Positions 1 through 6,423 of a stretch of 22,163 nt of DNA are shown in pieces. Every line of letters starts with the position of its first letter. The first letter of the stretch is position 1. Position numbers and translations under genes: made by a program. Location: the NCBI GenBank assembly GCA_030699005.1, contig JAUYLQ010000045.1, positions 1 through 22,163 on the forward strand, written 5' to 3'. The DNA comes from an archaeon. GTDB taxonomy: Archaea > Nanobdellota > Nanobdellia > Pacearchaeales > GW2011-AR1. The notes under the pieces were generated by a model. The model had not been told where the DNA came from, did no database searches, and was given only the letters and a program-made list of their open reading frames with translations.

Positions 1-1907
1 GGTATTGCGACAATGTTATATGCAAAAGCCCAGAATAAGTTTTGCTTTATTTTTGAAAATGTTGCTTTAGAGAGTTCAATCGCCTGGGCAACTCCTATTA
101 GAGAGCCCTTTGTTAAAACAATATCTCCCGCCTCTATTGCAATGTCCGTCCCCGTCCCCATTGAAATCCCCACATTTGCCTGTTTTAAAGCCGGAGCATC
201 ATTAATTCCATCCCCGACAAAAGCGACAGTCTCTCCATTTTTTAACTGAAGTTTTTTGACTTCTAGGGATTTGTCTTCAGGAAGGACATTAGCAATCACT
301 TTTTTTATTCCAACTTCCCTTGCGATAGCCTCTGCTGTTCTCTCATTGTCTCCAGTTATCATAACGGTGTAATACCCTTTTTTATGCAAATATCTTAAAG
401 CCCTCATAGAATCTTCCTTGACAGAATCAGCAACAGCAACAATTCCTAAAACTTTCTTCGTCTTTTCCAAAGACAAAATCATTACAGTTTTTCCATCACT
501 TTCAAACTCTTCAATTTTTTCATCAAAATCTTTTATATTAATCTTATTTTCATCCATCAGTCTTTTGTTTCCCATTAAATACTTTTTAGCTAAAATTGTT
601 CCTTCAATTCCGCGTCCTCTAAGAACTTTAAAACTTTTAACGGATTTGTAACTTTTCAGATTTGCATAGTTAACAATTGCTTTCGACAAGGGATGTTCAG
701 ACAGCTTTTCCAAACTTCCGGCAATTTCCAAAAATTCCTTCTCTTTAATTCCTTTTAAAACTTCAACATTAGTAACTTCCGGTTTTCCTTTTGTGATTGT
801 CCCTGTTTTGTCAAATAAAATAATCTTAACATTCTTCATTGTCTGAATTGCTTCACCCTTTCTTATCAAAATTCCTCTTTTTGCACCCATTCCGGAGCCA
901 ACAGTTAAAGCAATTGGAGTTGCTAACCCAAGGGCACAGGGGCAGGATATAACAAGAACCGCTATTGAAGCTCCAAAAGCGGAACTAACGTCTCCAAATA
1001 TTGCCCAACCCAGGAACGTTAAAATAGACAGTCCTAAAACTGAAGGGACAAAGATACTTGTAATTTTGTCAGCCATTTTTTGTATGGGGACTTTCGACCC
1101 TTGCGCTTCTTCAACGAGGTCAATAATGTGCGCCAAAAAAGTATCTGAACCAACCTTTGTAGCTTTAATATAGAGAATTCCGTCCTGGTTTATTGTCGCC
1201 CCAATTACATTGCTCCCCTTTGTTTTATCAACGGGTAGGCTTTCCCCAGTAACCATAGATTCATCGACTGAACTTTCCCCTTTTGTCACAACTCCATCTG
1301 TCGGGATTTTCTCCCCGGGTTTTACAATCATTACATTCCCAATTTTTACTTCCGAAATTGGAATCTCAATTTCTTTACCGGCACGCAAAATTCTTGCATT
1401 TTTTGCTCCAAGTTCGAGCAACTTTCTTATTTCCTGACCTGCACGACCACGGGCTTTTGATTCGATATATTTTCCCGTGACAAAAATTACCATAATCATT
1501 GCAGCGATTCCGGAGTAATCCTGAAACCCGAAAAATAAGTTCAAAAATCCAGTGAAATATGCAACAACAGTTCCAAGAGCAATTAAAGAATCCATATTAA
1601 AATAAAAACTTAAAAATCCCCTAAATCCTGATTTTAAAGTTGAGAATCCGACCAAAAATATGACCGGAAAAGCAAATACAATAGGAACCCAAATCATCAG
1701 TTCTTCCGGAAGAATCATTATCTTAAATATAAATGGAAAAATGTACATAAAAAGGATAATTGGAATTACCAAAATCCAGCCCCAAACAAGTCTTTTTTTC
1801 CACATCTCAATTTCTTTCTCTTCAGGGGTTCCACCATGATGTTCGTGATTCATTTCCATACCGGGATTCATTTTCATATTATGATTCATTTTATCCATTT
1901 TATCCAT
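1..1907 (-). CDS. copA: Copper-exporting P1B-type ATPase CopA (C-terminus off the window)
   Basis: ATP-driven Cu(I) efflux pump of the plasma membrane. About 635 residues are visible. The N-terminus is a Met/His-rich tail of about 26 residues (repeats of MDK, MNH, HEHH) with no HMA domain. Membrane helices follow, then the TGES actuator motif (near 221), the SCPCALG ion-binding helix (near 321), DKTGT phosphorylation site (near 365), SEHPL nucleotide-binding motif (near 405), GDGINDAP hinge (near 567) and the YN pair of the seventh helix at the edge. CPC plus YN is the Cu(I) (P1B-1) signature; the eighth helix lies outside the window. ATG at 1907 is 1 nt after the stop of the HMA gene (TAA-A-ATG), so translation is probably coupled; in-frame ATGs at 1898 and 1889 are alternatives. 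The detached HMA domain upstream probably supplies the metal-binding function usually fused to this enzyme. Confidence 0.95.
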   Translation of the reverse strand, partial: MDKMDKMNHNMKMNPGMEMNHEHHGGTPEEKEIEMWKKRLVWGWILVIPIILFMYIFPFIFKIMILPEELMIWVPIVFAFPVIFLVGFSTLKSGFRGFLSFYFNMDSLIALGTVVAYFTGFLNLFFGFQDYSGIAAMIMVIFVTGKYIESKARGRAGQEIRKLLELGAKNARILRAGKEIEIPISEVKIGNVMIVKPGEKIPTDGVVTKGESSVDESMVTGESLPVDKTKGSNVIGATINQDGILYIKATKVGSDTFLAHIIDLVEEAQGSKVPIQKMADKITSIFVPSVLGLSILTFLGWAIFGDVSSAFGASIAVLVISCPCALGLATPIALTVGSGMGAKRGILIRKGEAIQTMKNVKIILFDKTGTITKGKPEVTNVEVLKGIKEKEFLEIAGSLEKLSEHPLSKAIVNYANLKSYKSVKSFKVLRGRGIEGTILAKKYLMGNKRLMDENKINIKDFDEKIEEFESDGKTVMILSLEKTKKVLGIVAVADSVKEDSMRALRYLHKKGYYTVMITGDNERTAEAIAREVGIKKVIANVLPEDKSLEVKKLQLKNGETVAFVGDGINDAPALKQANVGISMGTGTDIAIEAGDIVLTKGSLIGVAQAIELSKATFSKIKQNLFWAFAYNIVAI

Positions 1908-1908
1908 T

Positions 1909-2124
1909 TTATTCAATAGAAATTGCTTTGTAGCCAGCACGAGAAACCGCTTTATTTAAATCTTCGTCTGAAATTTTTGAGTTCTCATCCATTTCTACAA
2001 TTGCTTTTCTTGTCATCATGCTTACCGATGCAGATTTAACGCCCGGAATTTTTTTCAGGCTTCTTTCAATGTTTGTTGCGCATGAAGCACAATGCATCCC
2101 TTCAACCGTAATTTTTTTCTTCAT
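1909..2124 (-). CDS. copZ: CopZ-like HMA-domain copper chaperone
   Basis: A 71-residue stand-alone heavy-metal-associated domain. The GMHCASC motif at residues 9-15 gives the CxxC pair that binds Cu(I), and the full length matches one ferredoxin-like HMA fold (classic CopZ is about 69 residues). It is cytosolic, with no signal or membrane segment. The ribosome site ATGGAGGT lies about 8 nt ahead of the ATG. The gene sits between the cupredoxin gene and copA and its stop is 1 nt from the copA start. Since CopA here lacks its own HMA domain, this protein most likely delivers Cu(I) to the pump or acts as its detached regulatory domain (inference). A mercury-binding MerP-like role is less likely because the neighbouring pump is of the Cu(I) type. 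Confidence 0.92.
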   Translation of the reverse strand: MKKKITVEGMHCASCATNIERSLKKIPGVKSASVSMMTRKAIVEMDENSKISDEDLNKAVSRAGYKAISIE

Positions 2125-2172
2125 TTTCTTTTACCTCCATTTGTATTTTTTGTATTTTTAATTTTTTAATAA

Positions 2173-2559
2173 TTACTTCACAATCAAAGTCCCGGTTCCC
2201 ATTCCCATTGAGCAGGCGAACCTGAAACTTCCTGTTTTAGACGGAGTGAATTCAACATAATCATTTGGCGTTGGAAGATTCTTTGCAATTCCAAAATCCC
2301 TCATAGTAAAAGAACGAAAACAACCAGTAACACTGCTATCAAGATAAACCCTGACCGGTTTATTAACTTCCACAGTTACAGTATTAGGGTAATAGTTTCC
2401 ATTTTTTATTCCGAGTGTAACTTTCTGAAAATTTCCTGAACCAGAATTTTCACCATTATTTACTGTATTTCCTGAACTGTTTTCAGAACTTTTCATTAAA
2501 AAAACCCCGAATCCAACTATCAAGAGAAAAATCATAAAGATTGCAAAAGCGTTTTTCAT
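2173..2559 (-). CDS. Membrane-anchored CupA-like cupredoxin (Cu(I) chaperone)
   Basis: A 128-residue protein with one N-terminal membrane helix (about 4-22), a Ser/Asn/Gly linker (24-43) and a C-terminal cupredoxin-like beta domain. Candidate ligands are C80 in the GCFRSF stretch and C116, M118 and M120 in FACSMGMGTG. A Cys/Met set rather than the His/Cys/His/Met of blue-copper proteins fits Cu(I) transport, as known for pneumococcal CupA, which is also membrane-anchored and encoded with CopA. The start was set at ATG 2559 because it overlaps the upstream stop as ATGA; a longer frame to 2598 exists but would begin inside the upstream gene and put charged residues ahead of the helix. It probably picks up copper on the outer face of the membrane and works with the adjacent Met-rich protein and CopA (inference). 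Confidence 0.85.
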   Translation of the reverse strand: MKNAFAIFMIFLLIVGFGVFLMKSSENSSGNTVNNGENSGSGNFQKVTLGIKNGNYYPNTVTVEVNKPVRVYLDSSVTGCFRSFTMRDFGIAKNLPTPNDYVEFTPSKTGSFRFACSMGMGTGTLIVK

Positions 2560-3242
2560 CCGAATAATGCACTCCTTGGTCCAAAAACCATAAACCATAT
2601 TGTCAAAGATGTAAGAACTATGCTCAAGAAGAGAATAGTGGTATAATCCTCTTTTTTCTCCCTCTCTCTTTCTTTCATCTCCTTATAAACCATAAAGTTT
2701 AATGAAAAAACTATAACTGCTGAAATTAAAAACAAAATTACCCCTGCAACTTTCAGATTATCATTTAACATCATCACAGCAGTCATTGCTCCCATTATGC
2801 CCCCCATAAATCCTGCCATTAATCCTTCCATAACCCCCATTATTCCACAGCATTTGCCATTCCATGCCCCAATTGAAATCCCTATCCCCATTCCAACAAT
2901 GCTTCCCCAAAACATGCCATTAGTTGAACCAACAAAAAAACCAGGGAGAAATCCTGCAATCATGCCCGTAGTCATACCCACCATCATTCCAGACATGCAT
3001 GCAAAATTTTGGTAAGCTCTTACCTGCCTTATGGAAGACAAGATTATTGCATAGCTAAGTATTGCAAAAAATATAAAAAAACCATATTTAGGGATGAAAT
3101 CCGGGATATCCCTTAATTTAAAAAAATAAAGGATTGAAAGCAAAACAAATGAAACTAAAAGTGAGTAAAAAATTGCTTTAATCAGTTCTCCTTCAACTCT
3201 TCCATTCCCATTAAGTTCTTTTGTAAATTCTTTGATAGACAT
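2556..3242 (-). CDS. Methionine/glycine-rich polytopic membrane protein, possible copper transporter
   Basis: A 228-residue membrane protein of unassigned family. Helices are visible near 22-41, 54-72, 84-103, 108-126, 133-158, 166-184 and 203-221. The central part (82-158) contains 15 methionines, a Gly-zipper-like GxxxG pattern and Cys at 82, 131 and 132 (CMSGMM and KCCGIM). Met-lined helices are a hallmark of Cu(I) movement in CTR and CusA type proteins, so a role in copper passage or sensing is an inference. It is the first gene of the second transcription unit of the island. A TATA box about 29 nt ahead and the absence of a good ribosome site imply a leaderless mRNA. It overlaps the cupredoxin gene by ATGA, pointing to a partner function. 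Confidence 0.8.
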   Translation of the reverse strand: MSIKEFTKELNGNGRVEGELIKAIFYSLLVSFVLLSILYFFKLRDIPDFIPKYGFFIFFAILSYAIILSSIRQVRAYQNFACMSGMMVGMTTGMIAGFLPGFFVGSTNGMFWGSIVGMGIGISIGAWNGKCCGIMGVMEGLMAGFMGGIMGAMTAVMMLNDNLKVAGVILFLISAVIVFSLNFMVYKEMKEREREKKEDYTTILFLSIVLTSLTIWFMVFGPRSALFG

Positions 3243-3263
3243 AATACTTTAAGATAAGATCTA

Positions 3264-3292
3264 TTTTTAAAGACTTTGGTGAAACTAATTAC
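3264..3292 (-). promoter_or_regulatory. Promoter of the Met-rich/cupredoxin/copZ/copA unit with shared operator-like element
   Basis: On the minus strand a TATA box (TTTAAAAATA, 3264-3273) begins 29 nt before the ATG at 3242. Immediately upstream lies TAGTTTCACCAAAG within 3274-3292. The same 14-mer with one variable base stands at the same place relative to the TATA box of the 9102 operon. The spacing predicts transcription starting at or next to the start codon. Whether the element binds an activator or is part of an extended BRE is not decided by sequence. Confidence 0.7.
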
Positions 3293-3322
3293 AAATATGA
3301 AAATTAATTCATGCGTGATTTT

Positions 3323-3343
3323 AAAAAAAAATAAAAAAATAAA
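3323..3343 (-). terminator. Oligo-T terminator of the first copper transcription unit
   Basis: Directly after the stop of the DUF5676 gene the minus strand reads several T-runs of seven to nine separated by single A residues, with no hairpin. This is the usual archaeal intrinsic terminator form and separates the 9102-3356 unit from the 3242-1 unit. Confidence 0.65.
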
Positions 3344-3355
3344 GATTTTTAAAAT

Positions 3356-3625
3356 TTATCTCTTTAAAAACTTATTATGCAACCATCCAAATGCTAATGC
3401 TCCAATATAAGTGTATACCATTGCCTGCAAAAGTCCGATAATAAACCCAAGAGCAGTTATCTGTGTATCTCCTGCGAATTTGTCCACATTAACTAAATGC
3501 ACGAGCCAGCCAAAAAGTTGCAGTGAAAAATCCGGCCAGATTGATACAAATATTGCACATACCGCATAGATCACACCCATAGTTAAAGCTGCAGCAAGCG
3601 AAAACTTTTGAATTTCTAACTTCAT
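3356..3625 (-). CDS. DUF5676-like two-helix membrane protein
   Basis: An 89-residue protein with hydrophobic segments near 9-30 and 57-80, sharing the look of the DUF5676 family (short N-terminal KFSLA stretch, first helix, a central FGWLVHLVNVD loop, second helix, short basic end). Its function is unknown; relatives are often encoded next to heavy-metal ATPases. The AAGGAGG ribosome site is 9 nt ahead of ATG. The upstream region is nearly identical to that of the neighbouring DUF2892 gene (CTATAAAG-like box, GAGGTGAAAAAGGAGG). It is the last gene before a T-run terminator. Confidence 0.75.
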   Translation of the reverse strand: MKLEIQKFSLAAALTMGVIYAVCAIFVSIWPDFSLQLFGWLVHLVNVDKFAGDTQITALGFIIGLLQAMVYTYIGALAFGWLHNKFLKR

Positions 3626-3626
3626 C

Positions 3627-3647
3627 TTATTTTTCCTCCTTTTTCAC
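3627..3647 (-). promoter_or_regulatory. Leader mini-ORF (GTG, six codons) carrying the ribosome site of the DUF5676 gene
   Basis: GTG AAA AAG GAG GAA AAA TAA, stop 1 nt before the ATG at 3625. The AAGGAGG inside is the ribosome site of the main gene, while a GAGGTG lies at the mini-ORF's own start. The same arrangement recurs at 3909-3935 and 14020-14046. Whether it is translated is unknown. Confidence 0.4.
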
Positions 3648-3711
3648 CTCTATATAAAGATAAAACGGGTATTTATATCCTTAAATATTACAAACACCTT
3701 AGTTAAACTCT

Positions 3712-3915
3712 TTATTGATTCTTATTATGTATTCCAAAGAGATTATGCAACCAACACCAGCCTGTAAAACTTTCTATCAAAGAAATCCATCCTACGGCAA
3801 TTATAACCCAGTTCACCCATTCTACATTCGATCTCAATGCCCATGGACCAAGCCACCAGAAAGCCAGTGCAAATCTCAAAACTCGGTCTACCTTCCCTAA
3901 ATTTTGTTTTACCAT
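3712..3915 (-). CDS. DUF2892-family small membrane protein
   Basis: A 67-residue protein with the DUF2892 pattern: an N-terminal NLGKVDRVLRFALA stretch (Asn-x-G ... DRxxR), two close hydrophobic segments (about 15-28 and 33-48), and a C-terminal GWCWLHNLFGI box where many relatives have CPLY. Family members are inner-membrane proteins of unknown role, often joined or adjacent to rhodanese domains and metal genes. A membrane-rhodanese fusion is encoded upstream in this same island. A strong AGGAGGTGA ribosome site precedes the ATG. Copper handling is inferred from context only. Confidence 0.8.
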   Translation of the reverse strand: MVKQNLGKVDRVLRFALAFWWLGPWALRSNVEWVNWVIIAVGWISLIESFTGWCWLHNLFGIHNKNQ

Positions 3916-3935
3916 TTTCTCACCTCCTTTTTCAC
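3909..3935 (-). promoter_or_regulatory. Leader mini-ORF (GTG, eight codons) overlapping the DUF2892 start
   Basis: GTG AAA AAG GAG GTG AGA AAA TGG TAA; its stop lies just inside the main gene, so the ATG at 3915 is overlapped. It contains the AGGAGGTGA ribosome site. The segment from CTATA through AAAAAGGAGG is a near copy of the leader at 3635-3655. Confidence 0.4.
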
Positions 3936-3967
3936 CTCTATAAAGAATAAATTTGCATTTATTTAAT

Positions 3968-4105
3968 TTATCTAACCAAGCTGAAGATTAGTAAGCCAAT
4001 TACTAATAGCACACTTATCCAAAAAAACCACGGAGATTTTTTATCCTCGTGATTTCCCGAATCCACTTGCCCAGATTCGTGATCATGATTTCCACAGCAA
4101 TTCAT
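3968..4105 (-). CDS. 45-residue Cys/His-headed single-helix membrane protein
   Basis: A small gene read from ATG 4105 to TAA 3968. The protein starts MNCCGNHDHESG, giving a Cys-Cys and His cluster, then an acidic/His linker and one C-terminal membrane helix (about 29-44, PWFFWISVLLVIGLLIF). The AAAGGAGG ribosome site 9 nt ahead is as strong as those of its neighbours and supports real translation. With Cys-Cys at the start and a helix at the end, the metal-binding head would lie in the cytosol if the helix is a tail anchor (inference). No family is recognised; it resembles other tiny metal-cluster proteins of the island, for example the MDCC start of the gene at 8039. Confidence 0.75.
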   Translation of the reverse strand: MNCCGNHDHESGQVDSGNHEDKKSPWFFWISVLLVIGLLIFSLVR

Positions 4106-4132
4106 TTTCTTTTTGCCTCCTTTAAAATTTAA

Positions 4133-4341
4133 TTAACTCAAACACTCCGCATAAATGTTTGGATGATGACCCATATGCTCGTACCATTCTTCTTGTGTAT
4201 AACCCGGTTCAGGGGAACAAAGATCTTCTCCCGTTTTCCAGAGTCTTTCAAGGATTGTATTGCTCCGGGGAAAAATGTCAAAATCAAAAGCCCTAAAACT
4301 AAAATACCTACAACAATATACAGAATTATTTTTTTATCCAT
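4133..4341 (-). pseudogene. Small His/Cys-rich single-helix protein, frameshifted (or needing a -1 shift)
   Basis: From ATG 4341 (AAAGGAGGTAA ribosome site) the frame encodes a membrane helix (residues 5-24, ending FFPGAI) and LKDSGK. It then continues out of frame: the -1 frame, from ACG at 4234, reads TGEDLCSPEPGYTQEEWYEH followed by MGHHPNIYAECLS and a TAA at 4133. That tail, with GYTxEEWxxHMGHHP and a terminal Cys, looks like a conserved Cu-cluster small-protein end, whereas the nominal zero-frame end does not. The two frames join exactly at GGA-AAA-CGG (4239-4231), where tRNA-Lys can re-pair on AAA after slipping back one base, giving a 69-residue product. One missing A in the A-run (mutation or sequencing error) explains it equally well. 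It overlaps the upstream gene by 8 nt. Confidence 0.75.
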
Positions 4342-4552
4342 TGTGACAATTACCTCCTTTACTATGTTTGCGATTGCTAGAATTTGAATGTTCTCTCATC
4401 ATCCATAAATGTAACCCCCCCATAACTGCAATTGAAATCCCTATGGCCCAGTTCTTTGACAGGCCGATAACTGGAAGTACCAAGAGAAGCAAAAGTGCCC
4501 CTCCGCAGGCGATAGCCATCATCCACATATGGTTTGAATGATTATGACTCAT
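4334..4552 (-). CDS. His/Met/Cys-rich two-helix small membrane protein
   Basis: A 72-residue protein: MSHNHSNHMWMM head, two hydrophobic helices (about 9-30 and 34-50), then a MREHSNSSN ... KHSKGGNCHNG tail. Both ends are rich in His and Met or Cys and may bind metal. It looks like short two-helix proteins found beside copper pumps (DUF2933-like is a weak guess). The start was placed at ATG 4552 because AGGAGG lies 8 nt ahead, inside the 3' end of the DUF5655 gene; the longer frame to 4612 would overlap that gene by 71 nt. It overlaps the preceding gene by 11 nt and the following one by 8 nt, so it belongs to a tightly packed operon. Confidence 0.75.
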   Translation of the reverse strand: MSHNHSNHMWMMAIACGGALLLLLVLPVIGLSKNWAIGISIAVMGGLHLWMMREHSNSSNRKHSKGGNCHNG

Positions 4553-5564
4553 TTGCAATTTCCTCCTCACCTTTATTTTTAAGTTCGCATATACATCGAT
4601 ATGCCTGTTCAATTAAAGAAATTGCATAATCAATTTCTCCCTGTGATTTAATTGTGAATACTTTATCAAATGTCCACGAAAGGGTTCTTTTAATGTCTTT
4701 TGTCATTTTTTTATTATCTTTAAAATTTTTATTAGCCTTTAAATAAATTTCAAGATTTCCTTTTGGAAATTTAATTGTGCAAAAGTTGCCAAGTTTTGAA
4801 ATTTGAAAGGTTGTCCAATTAGATCTATGAACTTCTTTAATATCTGAAGAAATATTGCATATCTTTTCCCGCAATTCGTTAAAAATCTTTTTTGAATTAT
4901 TGTCTAATTTATTAATGTGTTTTTCAGCAGAAACATCCGCCCATTTAAAGGTCCATTTTTTAGATTCTTTTTCAAGTTCTTCTTTTGTGAATGATTTAAA
5001 TGAATGAACATGATCTGCTGAAAGGTTATTTCCTTTAATATATGTTTGAAAAGGAATTGCTTTTACTTCAGCATGTTTTGCAAGAAGATTCACAATTTCA
5101 AGAAGAGGATTCACCTCTTTCATAGGATCACCCACTTCATCTATCAAAATGATTATGCCATAGTTGTCTAACATCTTTTTTAGTTCTTCTTTTGTTGCCA
5201 GACTAGAAGAAGTTAATTCATCTTCAAAGAGATGGATAAGTTGGTTGTGAGAATTTTCATTTTCTAATGCCATAATAAAACTCATTATTTGAGGCAGGAT
5301 ATGTTTTCGTAAATCATGGCTGATTAATTCAACCTCTAAGATATAAAGTTTCTTTCTGTCAAAATCAAGGAGATAACCATCAGGAATTGTCCCGAATCCT
5401 GATTTGCTTTTTATTTTTTTCTTAATATCAAAATAATGAGTATTCTTGCCAAAAATCTCAGATGAATGCTCCACTATCATTTTTTCTAACTCCTTTTCGT
5501 TTATATACTTATAAAGATGATATTTTCCATCCTTAGTAACTATTATCGATTCTTCCTTTGCCAT
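4542..5564 (-). CDS. PD-(D/E)XK nuclease-like domain fused to DUF5655
   Basis: A soluble 340-residue protein with no membrane segment. The N-terminal half has the shape of a PD-(D/E)XK fold: a helix with EKELEKMI (24-30), GTIPDGYLLDF with D62, a beta strand LYILEVEL (73-80), then a helix. The usual catalytic Lys of ExK is replaced by Glu (E77-V-E79), so activity is doubtful. The C-terminal part (about 226-325: IFNELREKI, NFCTIKFPKGNLEIYLK, TLSWTFDKV, LIEQAY) matches the DUF5655 pattern, a domain often attached to nuclease-like modules. The start overlaps the upstream gene as TAATG and the end overlaps the downstream gene. Being inside a metal operon on the same strand is odd; it could be an inserted defence-type gene or a nucleic-acid-binding part of the stress response. 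Role unknown. Confidence 0.7.
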   Translation of the reverse strand: MAKEESIIVTKDGKYHLYKYINEKELEKMIVEHSSEIFGKNTHYFDIKKKIKSKSGFGTIPDGYLLDFDRKKLYILEVELISHDLRKHILPQIMSFIMALENENSHNQLIHLFEDELTSSSLATKEELKKMLDNYGIIILIDEVGDPMKEVNPLLEIVNLLAKHAEVKAIPFQTYIKGNNLSADHVHSFKSFTKEELEKESKKWTFKWADVSAEKHINKLDNNSKKIFNELREKICNISSDIKEVHRSNWTTFQISKLGNFCTIKFPKGNLEIYLKANKNFKDNKKMTKDIKRTLSWTFDKVFTIKSQGEIDYAISLIEQAYRCICELKNKGEEEIANES

Positions 5565-5989
5565 TAACTTCCAGCCTCTTTCATTTTATTTTTATGCTTA
5601 ACCATTAAGGTTATCCCGACCACGTTAGAAATAATGCCAATTCCTAAAAACCATGGCTGAAATTCCATTAAGAAAATCGCCAATCCGGAAAACCCTGCAA
5701 TAGGGATTAAATTAATAAGAAAATGGCTACAACATGCAACCATACTTCCAGCTGAAAACCCCCCTGTGCCGGCAACAGTTCCCGTCAGCATAGCCGTATG
5801 CTTTATCGAAAAAAAAAGGCCAATCTGGATTCCAAATCCAATTGCCAAAGGAAAAATCAAATACCATAAACTTCTCAGGTTCATTAATGCAAAAAGAAAC
5901 CCCTGAAAAATTGAAACTACAGCAAGATAAAAAAATAATAAGCCAAGTCCGGCAAGAATTCCATATAACGCAAAATTATTTCTTACCAT
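5564..5989 (-). CDS. Four-helix membrane protein with an ACCSH motif
   Basis: A 141-residue protein with hydrophobic helices near 8-28, 42-60, 80-104 and 113-130. The third contains GSMVACCSHFLINLIPIAG, with C86, C87 and H89 placed as possible metal ligands within the membrane. Similar bacterial proteins with a TGxMVACCAHH-type motif are known near mercury and copper genes but have no established function. The first codon overlaps the stop of the upstream gene by 7 nt and its own stop overlaps the next ATG (TAATG), so it is co-translated with neighbours. A role in metal passage or thiol chemistry in the membrane is inferred. Confidence 0.7.
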   Translation of the reverse strand: MVRNNFALYGILAGLGLLFFYLAVVSIFQGFLFALMNLRSLWYLIFPLAIGFGIQIGLFFSIKHTAMLTGTVAGTGGFSAGSMVACCSHFLINLIPIAGFSGLAIFLMEFQPWFLGIGIISNVVGITLMVKHKNKMKEAGS

Positions 5990-6423
5990 CTTTTACAGCA
6001 TGCAATCAATTTATTTACAAAGGACTTTGATTTTGAATTTCCAAAAAGATAAATTAACCCAAAAAGAAACCATAATCCAATTAAGATGAAAAAGGATATT
6101 TTTTCAAATCCTTCCAGTATAAAATAAATTAACGAAATAAAAGTCAATAGCAATGGGAGCCTGAAAATTTTAAATTTTTCATTCACTCTTTTTTCAAAAA
6201 TATAAAACAACCCTAAAGAAGTATGCCCCATTAAAATTGCTATTAAAGTCTTATCCTGAAAAAAATTAAAAAAATTAAAAATTAAGAGTATAATCCAGGT
6301 TAAAGTGACAGTTACGCAAACCACACAAAACTTTTCTTTAGCTTTTTTACTGAAAAATTCTTTTGCTCCAAGCAAAATAAAGAAGATTATAATTACCCAG
6401 ATAAGAATAAAATAGAATTCCAT
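5983..6423 (-). CDS. Five-helix membrane protein with a CxxC pair, unknown family
   Basis: A 146-residue protein with about five hydrophobic segments (3-19, 37-54, 60-77, 88-105, 110-126). The first loop carries KEKFCVVC (C33, C36) and the C-terminus carries a vicinal Cys pair (IACCKRW), both on the probable cytosolic side. I do not recognise the family. The pattern suggests a thiol relay or metal shuttle working with the rhodanese fusion encoded just upstream (TAATG overlap). Its phenylalanine-rich composition is similar to the surrounding membrane genes, so there is no sign of separate origin. Confidence 0.65.
   Translation of the reverse strand: MEFYFILIWVIIIFFILLGAKEFFSKKAKEKFCVVCVTVTLTWIILLIFNFFNFFQDKTLIAILMGHTSLGLFYIFEKRVNEKFKIFRLPLLLTFISLIYFILEGFEKISFFILIGLWFLFGLIYLFGNSKSKSFVNKLIACCKRW

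Noticed and set aside
2797..3015. Pro/Ile-rich plus-strand open frame of 72 codons.
   Set aside because: It is the complement of the Met/Gly-rich membrane gene; repeated ATG/GGN codons read backwards give the Pro/Ile/His pattern.
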